Shown here: in pieces, positions 1 through 7,919 of the stretch | Numbering within the stretch: the stretch's first letter is position 1 | How the letters are laid out: every line of letters begins with the position of its first letter | Source of the DNA: Parvularcula mediterranea | GTDB lineage: Bacteria > Pseudomonadota > Alphaproteobacteria > Caulobacterales > Parvularculaceae | Assembly: GCF_013085255.1 (NCBI RefSeq) | Contig: NZ_JABFCX010000003.1 | Span: 1,125,288 to 1,189,287, forward strand | DNA length: 64,000 nucleotides | Reading direction: 5' to 3' | Notes under the pieces: generated by a model | What the model saw: only the letters and a program-made list of their open reading frames with translations | Told to the model about the DNA's origin: nothing | Databases searched by the model: none | Made by a program: the position numbers and the translations under genes

Positions 1-145
1 TGAGTCCAAGCGCACTGGCCCCGCGCCCGAACCAGGCTGAGGGCTCAGCGTCATCCTTGTCCCGCGCATAGTAGTTGTCGCGGCCATAGTAGGATGCCCC
101 GGCGGACGCTGAGCTGATCCCTGAAATCGATGCGACGATGACCAA
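1..145 (-). CDS. MobF/TrwC-type conjugative relaxase, N-terminal fragment (runs off the window)
   Basis: Only the first 48 codons are inside the window, read on the minus strand. The translation contains ASYYGRDNYYARDK, then EPSAWFGAG and ALGL, the hallmark N-terminus of MobF relaxases (TrwC/TraI type), where tyrosines that cleave oriT DNA lie in a region of this pattern. These enzymes nick and pilot the transferred strand and usually carry a C-terminal helicase, which here would lie left of the window. No in-frame ATG is visible; TTG at 145-143 is the best start guess, so the start is uncertain. In R388 the relaxase gene follows the coupling-protein gene directly. Here that gene is 14 kb away on the same strand, with cargo between them. 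Confidence 0.8.
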   Translation of the reverse strand, partial: MVIVASISGISSASAGASYYGRDNYYARDKDDAEPSAWFGRGASALGL

Positions 146-330
146 TTTGGATGGAGCGCCGGTGAAGCGGGGACACTGTAGGCGGTCCCAAGGCATTGTG
201 AGCGGGCTACGTCCGGCGCTGCAGCATCAACGGCGGCCGCCCCGGCCTTGCTATGCAGAAAAGCAAGAAAACAGCCATTCCTTGTTTTTTGACAGGCCGC
301 GTGCTATCTCCTTCCCACAAGGAGACTGCC

Positions 331-741
331 ATGGAACTGGTCCGCGAAGCACCGAGCCGCGTTAATGACGATCCCACCGGCATCGGTGACGAAGGCGGTG
401 CTGCGATGGCGCGTGCATCAGTGAACCTCTTCCGCAAATGGGGGCTCACCGACGCCGAGGCGTGCACGCTGCTTGGCGGTATCTCGCCCAGCAAATATGC
501 CAAATGGAAACGCGGGGAGATCGGCCGTCTGGGCGTCGATCTCAAGACCCGGCTGTCGCTACTCATGGGCATCCACAAGGCGCTGCGCATTTTGTTCACC
601 GAGAACGACCGCGCCTATGGCTGGGCTAGCACACCCAACACCGACTTCGAGGAGCAGCGTCCACTGGACATCATGCTGCGGGGCAGCCTGATGGACCTTT
701 ACGCCGTCCGCCAATATCTCGACGCCGCCCGCGGTTGGTGA
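331..741 (+). CDS. Xre/MbcA/ParS-type antitoxin (DUF2384)
   Basis: A 136-residue protein preceded by a strong ribosome site (AAGGAG, 6 nt before ATG 331), so longer in-frame starts upstream were rejected. The core reads as a degenerate helix-turn-helix (about residues 30-70, with LLGGISPSKYAKWKRGEIG). The C-terminal region has the pattern of the DUF2384 toxin-binding domain (LLMGIHKALRILF, then TPNTDFEEQRPLDIML). Antitoxins of this family bind and neutralise RES-domain NAD-degrading toxins and repress their own promoter. The next gene starts at the last base of its stop codon (TGATG), and that gene encodes a RES protein, which fixes the assignment. It sits beside the relaxase gene, as expected for an element-stabilising module. 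Confidence 0.88.
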   Translation: MELVREAPSRVNDDPTGIGDEGGAAMARASVNLFRKWGLTDAEACTLLGGISPSKYAKWKRGEIGRLGVDLKTRLSLLMGIHKALRILFTENDRAYGWASTPNTDFEEQRPLDIMLRGSLMDLYAVRQYLDAARGW

Positions 742-1475
742 TGTCCGAGGGCAGCGCGGGGGGGCGAGCAGATCCACCAGTCCGCCGGGTTCGGTGGAAG
801 GACGCCCGGCGGATCATCTCGACGCGGCACCCGCCGGTCGATCTCTTCGAAGACATCGCTGACCCGTCGGACTGGGACCTCATCGCCGCAGAGGAGGCGA
901 AGACCAACCCCCGGCTCATGGAGCAGATCGGACGATTGGCCCTAGTTCCTCCGGCGCGCTGGGTCAGTGGTCCGGGGGCATCGTACCTGATGGCGCCGTT
1001 CGTCCATATCAGCTCTGCCTATGCCGGACGGTTCGATGACGGAACATTCGGTGCTTTATACGTCGCCAAGTCGATCGAGACAGCCATCGCCGAAACGAGC
1101 CATCATCGCGCACGGTTCTATTGCGCCTCCAAGCAAAGGCCGGGATGGTTCTCCCAATTCAGGGAGCTGATCATTCCGATCAATCACAGGTTCCACGACC
1201 TCAGGGGCGAAAGTGGCTTTGCCGATGCGCTGAGTCCCGACGATTACACCGTTTCGCAGGCCTTGGCCCGGCGACTCAGAAGCGGAGGATCGGACGGCAT
1301 CGTGTTCCCGAGCGTCCGCGACGCTGACGGTGAGTGCGTCGCCGCTTTCTGGCCCGACGTGGTCGGCCTGCCGATGCAAGGCCGTGCCCTTGCCTATCAT
1401 TTTGACGGATCGATCATCGATCTCGTCCGCGATGAGACCAGCCGAGAGGTGTGGCGCTTGAACTCGAATGGGTAA
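741..1475 (+). CDS. RES-domain toxin of the Xre-RES toxin-antitoxin pair
   Basis: A 244-residue protein starting at ATG 741, overlapping the antitoxin stop by one base. The RES domain lies in the second half. The family's Arg-Glu-Ser set can be placed at GRFDDGTFGALYVA (Arg), AIAETSHH (Glu) and GSDGIVFPSVR (Ser). RES toxins act in the cytoplasm by breaking down NAD+, stopping growth when the labile antitoxin is lost. The N-terminal 60 residues are basic and less conserved. The tight overlap and order antitoxin-toxin are typical. Function is inferred from family; the motifs look intact, so it is probably active. Confidence 0.88.
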   Translation: MSEGSAGGRADPPVRRVRWKDARRIISTRHPPVDLFEDIADPSDWDLIAAEEAKTNPRLMEQIGRLALVPPARWVSGPGASYLMAPFVHISSAYAGRFDDGTFGALYVAKSIETAIAETSHHRARFYCASKQRPGWFSQFRELIIPINHRFHDLRGESGFADALSPDDYTVSQALARRLRSGGSDGIVFPSVRDADGECVAAFWPDVVGLPMQGRALAYHFDGSIIDLVRDETSREVWRLNSNG

Positions 1476-1876
1476 GCTGGATCGAGCTAATGATCGACGA
1501 AGGGGACCCCACGGCTTCGAAGCGTCCGTCTTTCGCCAGAACGGGTAGGCGTCATCTGTTCTGACAGGAGGGCACGCAGAATTCGGGCGACTTTTCCTTT
1601 TATGACTTTGTCTCAAAGTATCCAATTGCGGACATGACAAGTAAGTCTCGCCACCAGCTGTGCGGGCTTTTACTGGCGGCAACGCAGACGATTAGGTGTC
1701 AGATTTCATTCTTCAGCAAAGACGTAACCATTCGTTCGTCCGTGCACCACTTCTCAAGAAGGCGAGGCGCCACCTGCACCGTCTCAGGGCAGGCCGCTCG
1801 TTGTTTAAGACAAGTGTTGGATTTCGCAGCCGGAGATGTCTGAAGTAACCGGGAGGCTAATCAGTCTGCAAAGCAT
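1476..1876. other. Gene-free stretch between RES toxin and LysE gene
   Basis: About 400 bp with no recognisable gene. The open frames here are short and show no family pattern. It separates the toxin-antitoxin pair (rightward) from the convergent LysE/decarboxylase/cupin operon (leftward), so it should hold two 3' ends, but I see no clear hairpin followed by a T-run. It also lies near the point where base composition becomes visibly less GC-rich. Confidence 0.5.
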
Positions 1877-2500
1877 CTAAACAATCAGAAGTCCGATAGA
1901 TGTTGCGATGAAGAGAAGTCCCATCACGAGTTGAGCGATGTAAGCGCTGCTTCCGGTTGCGAGGAGTTTTGCCAGCCTACAGCCGACGAGCGTCCATAGC
2001 ACGCTGGTCAAAGCTCCGATAACGGAAAATACTGTGACCATAACCGTCAATCGAAGGACCACTGACGGTGCAAGGGCGCTGAAAGCGGCAGCGCACGAAG
2101 CAGTCATGGCAAGAGCCTTCGGATTCGCCCATTGAAACAGTGCCGCTTCAATAGCTCGGAAAGGGCGCGCCGAAGTGACACTTGGGATGTGCCGAGTGAC
2201 TGCACTGTGATCCTTAGCAGAAAGGCACAAGCTTAAGCCTAGCCAGAACAGCCAGCCTGCACCGATAACTTGCACGCCGATCGTGATGGCGGGCAGACCT
2301 TCAAGGACCAGCCCGAGACCGGCAATCATCGCTGACAGCAGCACCGCAAAACCGAGAACAACGCCGGTGATGTGCGGCAGGGTCTTTCGAAAGCCGAATA
2401 CGCTCCCCGATGCCATCATCATCAGATTGTTCGGCCCCGGAGTAATTGAAGCTGTGAATGCGAATGCGATAAACGTCAGCAGCAGTTCGATCGACATCAT
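1877..2500 (-). CDS. LysE/RhtB-family amino-acid exporter
   Basis: A 207-residue, strongly hydrophobic protein with the LysE/RhtB signature near the N-terminus (FTASITPGPNNLMMMASG) and about six membrane segments. The family exports amino acids and related metabolites across the inner membrane. ATG 2500-2498 overlaps the stop of the upstream PLP-decarboxylase gene (ATGA), so the longer frame was not used; ATG 2497 is a close alternative. Being last in a cupin-decarboxylase-exporter operon suggests it exports the decarboxylation product or its precursor, which is inference. Length is normal and the frame is intact. Confidence 0.88.
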   Translation of the reverse strand: MMSIELLLTFIAFAFTASITPGPNNLMMMASGSVFGFRKTLPHITGVVLGFAVLLSAMIAGLGLVLEGLPAITIGVQVIGAGWLFWLGLSLCLSAKDHSAVTRHIPSVTSARPFRAIEAALFQWANPKALAMTASCAAAFSALAPSVVLRLTVMVTVFSVIGALTSVLWTLVGCRLAKLLATGSSAYIAQLVMGLLFIATSIGLLIV

Positions 2501-3885
2501 AAATCTGCACCGGCCGATCGGCACGCGGGAACTGCGCTGACCATAGCCTGAAGTGATTGCTCAACGTCGCATTCGGTTGTCGCGGCCGACGACACGCTGA
2601 TCCGCATCGCGTATCGCCCCTTCCATGTTGTTGGCCCTAGCCAAGTTACGCCGCTCTTTTGAATACTCTCCAAAGCAAGCTTTGTTTCTGCGTCGCTCGG
2701 AAGGGCGAAAACAACCTGGTTCAATGTCACGTCGTTCAGGATCTCATATCCCGCTCGCGAGAGACCTTGTGCGAAGCGCTCTGCGTGACGGCAGGAGCGG
2801 TTGATGAGGTCTTCAACCCCTTCACGCCCCAGCGTTGCCAGAGCTGCGTACCACTCCACCCCACGTGAGCGCCGGCTGAGTTCTGGCGTGAACCATTGCG
2901 GCTCCCGCACACCACCATCACGGATGAGATAGGTCGCGTTGACCCCATAAACGTCATGCACAGCCTCAGCATCGCGGCAGGCATAGATCGCATTGTCTTG
3001 CGGCAAGTTCAGCCACTTGTGGCCGTCAACACACCAGCTGTCCGCCAGTTCGACGCCATTGGTCATGGCCTTGGTTTGACGCGACCCACGCGCCCAAAGA
3101 CCGAAGGCCCCGTCGATGTGGACCCACGCTCCGGCGCACTTCGCAAGGTCACAAACCTCTGAGAAAGGGTCCATGCTGCCGGAATTTATATTGCCTGCCT
3201 GGAGCAACACGATGGTGTGGTCGTCGAGTTCGGGCATCTGATTAGGGTCAAGGCGACCTTCGTGGTCTGTCGGCACATACTCAACTTGATCGAGCCCAAT
3301 GCCCGCATAGCCAAGGGCACGGAAGTTCGTTGGGTGGCATTCCGTAGACGTAACAATTCTGAGCGGAGGACTACCGGCCAAGCCTTGGCGTTTCATATTC
3401 CAACCGAGCCTTTTCAAGACCGCGGATCTTGCTGCGGCAATAGCTGAAAACGTCCCCATCGTTGAGCCGGTTACAAAACCCACAACACTGGTGCGAGGCA
3501 GGTCCAGGAGCTCAAGCAACCAACGGCTGACCACGGTTTCCATCTCTGCTGCGGGTGGAGACAGGTTCCATGTGCCAGCGTTCTGATCCCAGGCCGCAGC
3601 GAGTTGAGCGGCCGCGATGGTGACAGGAAGCGCGCCACCCACAACATAGCCAAAGAAGCGCCCCCCTGTCGTCGCGACCGTGGCTGGGCTGCCCAGTCGA
3701 TCGATGCGATCGAAGACTTCAAGTGGATCGCAGCTCCCCTCCGGAAGCTCGCTGTGAATGTCTTGGAGCGCTGACAATGCTTCAGGCGATGGTGCGACTG
3801 AACGTGCCTTGATATCCCTTGTGTAGGCGACGCTTGCTCGATGGGCGGCCTCCAACAATGAGGTGGTTTGGTTCTGCGTCGTCAT
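2497..3885 (-). CDS. PLP-dependent group II amino-acid decarboxylase-like protein
   Basis: A 462-residue protein with the fold-type I PLP pattern of the glutamate/aromatic-amino-acid decarboxylase family. It shows FVTGSTMGTFSAIAAAR (phosphate-binding region), HIDGAFGLWA (the Asp that contacts the pyridine nitrogen) and VDGHKWLNLP, whose Lys should form the Schiff base with PLP. Related proteins decarboxylate aromatic or acidic amino acids; the substrate cannot be read from the sequence. It overlaps the cupin upstream (ATGA at 3885-3882) and the LysE exporter downstream, so the three are one translationally coupled operon. The neighbouring MarR-GNAT regulator is divergent and may control it. 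Confidence 0.85.
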   Translation of the reverse strand: MTTQNQTTSLLEAAHRASVAYTRDIKARSVAPSPEALSALQDIHSELPEGSCDPLEVFDRIDRLGSPATVATTGGRFFGYVVGGALPVTIAAAQLAAAWDQNAGTWNLSPPAAEMETVVSRWLLELLDLPRTSVVGFVTGSTMGTFSAIAAARSAVLKRLGWNMKRQGLAGSPPLRIVTSTECHPTNFRALGYAGIGLDQVEYVPTDHEGRLDPNQMPELDDHTIVLLQAGNINSGSMDPFSEVCDLAKCAGAWVHIDGAFGLWARGSRQTKAMTNGVELADSWCVDGHKWLNLPQDNAIYACRDAEAVHDVYGVNATYLIRDGGVREPQWFTPELSRRSRGVEWYAALATLGREGVEDLINRSCRHAERFAQGLSRAGYEILNDVTLNQVVFALPSDAETKLALESIQKSGVTWLGPTTWKGRYAMRISVSSAATTECDVEQSLQAMVSAVPACRSAGADL

Positions 3886-4271
3886 TGGCCTAGAACCACT
3901 TCGGCAGCGTCGCGTTGCTCCTCAGCCGAACGCGTTAGTGTCGATTCGACCTCGCCCGTATGTGCGGTTGAAGACTGTTCGATCAGTACAATGAAGCATT
4001 CTTCTTCAGCTTGCGGGCAATGCTCCACACCGCGCGGCACCACATGCAAGTCGCCCGACTTCAGAACCACCGCTTCGCGGTCCCGGTAACAAATCTTCAG
4101 TTCACCTCGGAGGACTAGGAAAGCCTCGTCCTCCTCCTCGTGATGGTGCCAAACGAAGTTGCCCTCCACCCGGGCCACTTTGACCGAAGTGGCGTTTACA
4201 TCCGCCACAACCATGGGAGACCATGTGTCCGGGCACAGTTCAGCTGCGGAAAGCAGATTAAGGGCTGACAT
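3882..4271 (-). CDS. Cupin-domain protein
   Basis: A 129-residue single-domain cupin. Motif 1 is visible as WHHHEEEDEAFLVLRGEL, with the two His and a Glu that usually bind metal, and motif 2 as GDLHVVPRGVEHCP. Small cupins of this type are often metal-dependent enzymes or binding proteins for small acids; no substrate can be assigned. It is the first gene of the cupin-decarboxylase-exporter operon, overlapping the decarboxylase by four bases. It is divergent from the MarR-GNAT gene at 4360, with under 100 bp between them that should hold both promoters. Confidence 0.82.
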   Translation of the reverse strand: MSALNLLSAAELCPDTWSPMVVADVNATSVKVARVEGNFVWHHHEEEDEAFLVLRGELKICYRDREAVVLKSGDLHVVPRGVEHCPQAEEECFIVLIEQSSTAHTGEVESTLTRSAEEQRDAAEVVLGQ

Positions 4272-4332
4272 TTCTTGCTCCTTCAGCGCGCAAAAGGATT
4301 GAGGTTTGATCCCAGGAAAGGGCGTGACAAAC

Positions 4333-4362
4333 CATATACCTTGCTATATACCTTGTTATATG
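4333..4362 (+). promoter_or_regulatory. Tandem 12-bp repeats running into the marR-GNAT start codon
   Basis: ATATACCTTGCT (4334-4345) is followed directly by ATATACCTTGTT (4346-4357) and then ATATG, whose ATG is the start of the regulator gene. The block is also bounded by an inverted pair, CATATA at 4333-4338 and TATATG at 4357-4362. It lies between divergent genes and is AT-rich against its surroundings. I read it as the probable operator and promoter region of the MarR-type regulator; no Shine-Dalgarno is visible between it and the ATG. Confidence 0.55.
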
Positions 4363-5313
4363 AAAGAGCAAGACGTATTGAAGGACCTTGGTCACTTGGC
4401 TCTTGCGAGCCGTTTGAAGCGGCTCGCAGAGGCATTGCTTGCTGATGCTTCCAAGATTCATTCAGAGAGCGGTGAGGTCCTTCAGCCGGGACAATTTCCG
4501 CTGATCGCCGCACTGGACAGATACGGGCCCATGTCAGTGAATGACTTGGCCGATACCTTAGGGGTCAGTCAGCCAGCGACAACACGTGCGGCATCTGAAG
4601 CCGTGAAAATAGGATTGGTCGCCTCTGGCCAGGCAGAAAACGACAAACGAGTTCGTGAACTATCACTTACGGACGAGGGGCGCGATTGTGTTGATCGGTT
4701 GAAGCGATCGATGTGGCCCCGGGTCGAGGCGGCAGCGCGCGACCTGACCCAAGGTCTATCAGGCGATATCCTTGAGAATGTGACTGAGATCGAGCGCCGA
4801 CTGAAAGACCAGTCTATGTTGGAACGAGTCCGAGGCAACACGCTGAGAATTCTTCACTATACAGACGATATTGCTCATCATTTCCACGATATCAACATGG
4901 AGTGGCTCAGCGCGATGTTCACAATCGAACAACGCGACGAGGATTTATTAAAGCGCCCACGGAAAAATATTATCGATAAGGGTGGGCTGATCTTCTTCGT
5001 TCAAGATGGGGAAGCGGGGATCGTGGGAACCTGCGCACTTGAGCGCCAAGCCGACGGGTTCACCGAACTCACCAAAATGGGTGTTCGGTCTTCCGCCCGG
5101 CGCAATGGCGCGGGCGAGTTCTTGCTTCGCTTCGTGCTGGAACACACTCGGCAACTGGGCTGGCGAGACAAGCTCTTCCTGCTGAGCAATGAGCGAAACA
5201 CGGCCGCCCTCAAGCTCTATGAGAAACTTGGTTTCGAACAGGATGGCGAGATCATGGAGCGGTTTGGTGGCCGCTACGATCGGTGTGACGTGGCGATGCG
5301 TTTTCGCGAATGA
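4360..5313 (+). CDS. MarR-type regulator fused to a GNAT acetyltransferase
   Basis: A 317-residue two-domain protein. Residues about 1-145 form a MarR winged helix (LIAALDRYGPMSVNDLADTL, then a recognition helix near VSQPATTRAASEAVKIGLV). Residues about 155-315 form a GNAT domain with the acetyl-CoA site region SSARRNGAGEFLLRFVLEH and the C-terminal NTAALKLYEKLGFEQDG. Such fusions are known in proteobacteria and are thought to couple transcription control with acyl transfer. ATG 4360 was chosen because it begins a typical MarR N-terminus; a TTG 54 nt upstream stays in frame but would place the tandem repeats inside the gene. It is divergent from the cupin-decarboxylase-exporter operon. Confidence 0.86.
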   Translation: MKEQDVLKDLGHLALASRLKRLAEALLADASKIHSESGEVLQPGQFPLIAALDRYGPMSVNDLADTLGVSQPATTRAASEAVKIGLVASGQAENDKRVRELSLTDEGRDCVDRLKRSMWPRVEAAARDLTQGLSGDILENVTEIERRLKDQSMLERVRGNTLRILHYTDDIAHHFHDINMEWLSAMFTIEQRDEDLLKRPRKNIIDKGGLIFFVQDGEAGIVGTCALERQADGFTELTKMGVRSSARRNGAGEFLLRFVLEHTRQLGWRDKLFLLSNERNTAALKLYEKLGFEQDGEIMERFGGRYDRCDVAMRFRE

Positions 5314-5376
5314 TCGCCATTATCCAGCGTACGCAACATTAAAAAACCAAACCAGCAGTGCAGTAAAAAGATTATC

Positions 5377-6798
5377 ATGTCAAAAGACCAAAAAGCAAGA
5401 GCACGTTCTAAGTTCGGCCCACGGGGCTCCAGCTGTCTAACTTCATTCTTAACAGCAACAGCTTTGGTGGGATGTGCCGCTGCACCAAACCTATCAACCG
5501 TTCGACAGATTCCTGACTTGATGACTGCGTTTGAGGTCGACGGATTGGCCGTCACGGCTGTCGCAGGAGACGATGTGCTCGTTTCCGAGGGGTTTGGAGT
5601 GAAGGCGAATGGTGACGCCTACACTCCCACCACGAAGTGCGGACTGTATTCAGCAACAAAAGTGTTGGCTTCTCTAACTTACGCGAAGCTATCCGGTGAA
5701 GGGGTCGTCAATCTCGAAACAGGGCTTGGTGAGTACTTGGTAGATGCGCCTTCCGACTGGCAGGCGATTCCCTTTTTCAGGTTGTTGAATCATAGCTCGG
5801 GCATCACGATGGCCGTGAACAAACCAGAATTCGGCACCATTGCTTCAGAGCCGTCATCCACGAACGAAGACATCTATCGCCTGATTAGAGGTGCTCCACT
5901 GGATTTCAACCCGGGCGAATTCTCCCGTTACCGACAATCAGGCTATGCTGTTGGTGAGGTCATCCTGGCTCGCAAGTTAGGTTTGACATTTGATGCCCTT
6001 GTTGACCGATACATCACGGTACCTGCGGGCATGACCAACACATCCCACCCCTCTGTGACCGACGAAACTCAGCCGTCGCTCATCCTGAGCGCGGGCGGCT
6101 ATCAAACGACGGCAGAAGATATGTCGCGCTTGTTCTTGGGCCTCAACACGGGGGTCATTATCGATCCAGAAGACTGGAAAGAACTCTTACTCGACGAAAG
6201 GTATCTCTTCGACGATTACAGCCTCGGAAGTGTAATAGATAGTAGGAACAGTATACTGACGGTCGGTCATAGTGGTGGTGGCGCAAGGGCAAACATCCGG
6301 TATGCGCCTGATCAAAAAGTGGGTGTCATGGTCTGTACGGATGATACCTTCAACAACTGGCTCGCCATCACGCTGGCCAACATGCTGATTGACGAGATTA
6401 CGTCTGGCGAGCCCCCCAAAACCCCGCTTCTGGTTGCGCTCGCTGGCTACTCTACGATGAGCGGTGAAGATGTGGTAGAAGCCTACCGAGCAGCTGCACG
6501 CCAGGGCGAGCGATACGATCTTTCAAACAGTGAGGGATTGCTCAATGCGATCGGCTACGACTTTCTGGCGCAGGAGAAGGTTGAAGACGCCATCGAGGTG
6601 TTTTCGCTGAACACTGAGCTGTTTCCCCTTTCAGCGAATACCCATGACAGCTTGGGCGAAGCCCTGCTGGCCGCTGATCGGCCAGAGGACGCATTGGCCG
6701 AGTTCAAGCGTGTTCTGGAGCTTGATCCCAAAAACTCTCATGCACGCGAAATGATTGAAAGAATCAAAGCCATTCTGCCATCGCGGCAAGAGGGATAA
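5377..6798 (+). CDS. Serine hydrolase (class C beta-lactamase/PBP fold) lipoprotein with C-terminal TPR-like region
   Basis: A 473-residue protein. A hydrophobic leader ends in a lipobox (ALVGC), predicting an outer- or inner-membrane lipoprotein facing the periplasm. The beta-lactamase-like domain (about residues 45-340) has the S-x-x-K motif as SATK in GLYSATKVLAS, a second motif YRQSGY where YxN is usual, and HSGGG as the third motif. From about residue 365 the sequence becomes helical with a TPR-like pattern ending SLGEALLAADRPEDALAEF and VLELDPKNSHARE. This resembles esterases or D-aminopeptidases more than true beta-lactamases. One of three such hydrolases in the window. Confidence 0.82.
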   Translation: MSKDQKARARSKFGPRGSSCLTSFLTATALVGCAAAPNLSTVRQIPDLMTAFEVDGLAVTAVAGDDVLVSEGFGVKANGDAYTPTTKCGLYSATKVLASLTYAKLSGEGVVNLETGLGEYLVDAPSDWQAIPFFRLLNHSSGITMAVNKPEFGTIASEPSSTNEDIYRLIRGAPLDFNPGEFSRYRQSGYAVGEVILARKLGLTFDALVDRYITVPAGMTNTSHPSVTDETQPSLILSAGGYQTTAEDMSRLFLGLNTGVIIDPEDWKELLLDERYLFDDYSLGSVIDSRNSILTVGHSGGGARANIRYAPDQKVGVMVCTDDTFNNWLAITLANMLIDEITSGEPPKTPLLVALAGYSTMSGEDVVEAYRAAARQGERYDLSNSEGLLNAIGYDFLAQEKVEDAIEVFSLNTELFPLSANTHDSLGEALLAADRPEDALAEFKRVLELDPKNSHAREMIERIKAILPSRQEG

Positions 6799-6894
6799 CG
6801 CATACCAAATGACGGTGGGCTCGAAAACATCACTACTCGGAGTTCTCTGGGGGCAAGCGGCGCTCGCAATCCTGCTGTGCCGTGAGCAGCCCCA

Positions 6895-7695
6895 ATGAAG
6901 ACGTTTATTGTCGACGCGTTTACGGCCGATCCGTTTTGCGGGAATCCAGCGGGTGTCTGCTTTATCGACGATGCATTCGAACCTGGTAAATTCCTGCCGA
7001 TCGCTCGTGAACTGGGGTTCTCAGAAACAGCATTTCTTCAAGCGACCGACAGCCCTGACACCTGGTTGATCCGCTTTTTCTCGCCGGTCATGGAGATACC
7101 GCTCTGCGGGCACGCAACAATCGCAGCCGCTGCGGTTCTATTTGAGGAAGCTGGGCTGCCCGCTTTGAGCTTCGTCAACACTGATGGTTTGCGCATCCCT
7201 ATCCGACGATTAGGGAACGAAATCGGGATGGATTTTCCTGTCTACAAAACAGTGTCAGCGCACGTTCCAGAAAGTCTGTTGGAGGCGCTCGGTCTGGAAA
7301 CTGTACGGAGCGTGCGCTTCAACGCTGAGACGAAAATTCTGATGCTGGAAATTGAGAAAACGGAGGTTCTAGGCAAGCTGCAACCTGATTATTCTGCACT
7401 CAGAGCATCGCACAACTCGATCAATGGGGTGTTGGTGACCGCAGCGTCGAATGAGGACCTGTATGATTACCATTGCCGCTATTTCTGGCCTTGGAGCGGC
7501 ACCAACGAAGATCCCGCAACAGGAGGCATTCAAACTTTCTTGGCGCCATTTTGGGCAAAGAAGCTTGGAAAGCGTGAGCTGAGATCTTTCCAATCATCCT
7601 GGCGAACCGGTACGATGGCACTAAGCGTTCAAGAAGACTCAGTCCTCATCCGAAGCAACGCCCGCATAGTTTTAGCGGGTGAAACGCGAATATGA
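6895..7695 (+). CDS. PhzF-family isomerase/epimerase
   Basis: A 266-residue protein with all landmarks of the PhzF/diaminopimelate-epimerase fold: DAFTADPFCGNPAGV at the N-terminus, LGFSETAFL with the catalytic Glu, IPLCGHATIAAA, and GTNEDPATGG near the C-terminus. PhzF in phenazine producers isomerises dihydro-hydroxyanthranilate, but most relatives act on unknown small molecules. No other phenazine genes are present, so phenazine synthesis is not implied. It follows the serine hydrolase gene with a 96-bp gap. Slightly shorter than typical (about 260-300), frame intact. Confidence 0.87.
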   Translation: MKTFIVDAFTADPFCGNPAGVCFIDDAFEPGKFLPIARELGFSETAFLQATDSPDTWLIRFFSPVMEIPLCGHATIAAAAVLFEEAGLPALSFVNTDGLRIPIRRLGNEIGMDFPVYKTVSAHVPESLLEALGLETVRSVRFNAETKILMLEIEKTEVLGKLQPDYSALRASHNSINGVLVTAASNEDLYDYHCRYFWPWSGTNEDPATGGIQTFLAPFWAKKLGKRELRSFQSSWRTGTMALSVQEDSVLIRSNARIVLAGETRI

Positions 7696-7725
7696 GACCC
7701 TTTTCGCATCGGTCATGTTGACGGT

Positions 7726-7755
7726 AAAAAAAAACGGAGTACCAAACTTCTCCGT
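7726..7755 (-). terminator. Intrinsic terminator read leftward, no matching gene
   Basis: On the minus strand a 6-bp stem (ACGGAG at 7755-7750 pairing with CTCCGT at 7739-7734) is followed by a run of nine T. It faces left, yet the flanking genes (PhzF and the AraC-type regulator) run rightward. It could end antisense transcription or be a remnant of a lost gene. Confidence 0.45.
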
Positions 7756-7919
7756 GGTGTTCGCTTGCGTTGATCCAAAGAGCTCAAAGCCGAGGATTTG
7801 GAGTTAGCGAACTCGCCGACATCCCTGTACTTTGGATGTGGTCGCGCTCGTTGATCACCGAAAACACTTGCTCCTTCAAGAATTAGGTAGCGGGATCAGT
7901 AACGTAAGGCGGTAAACTG

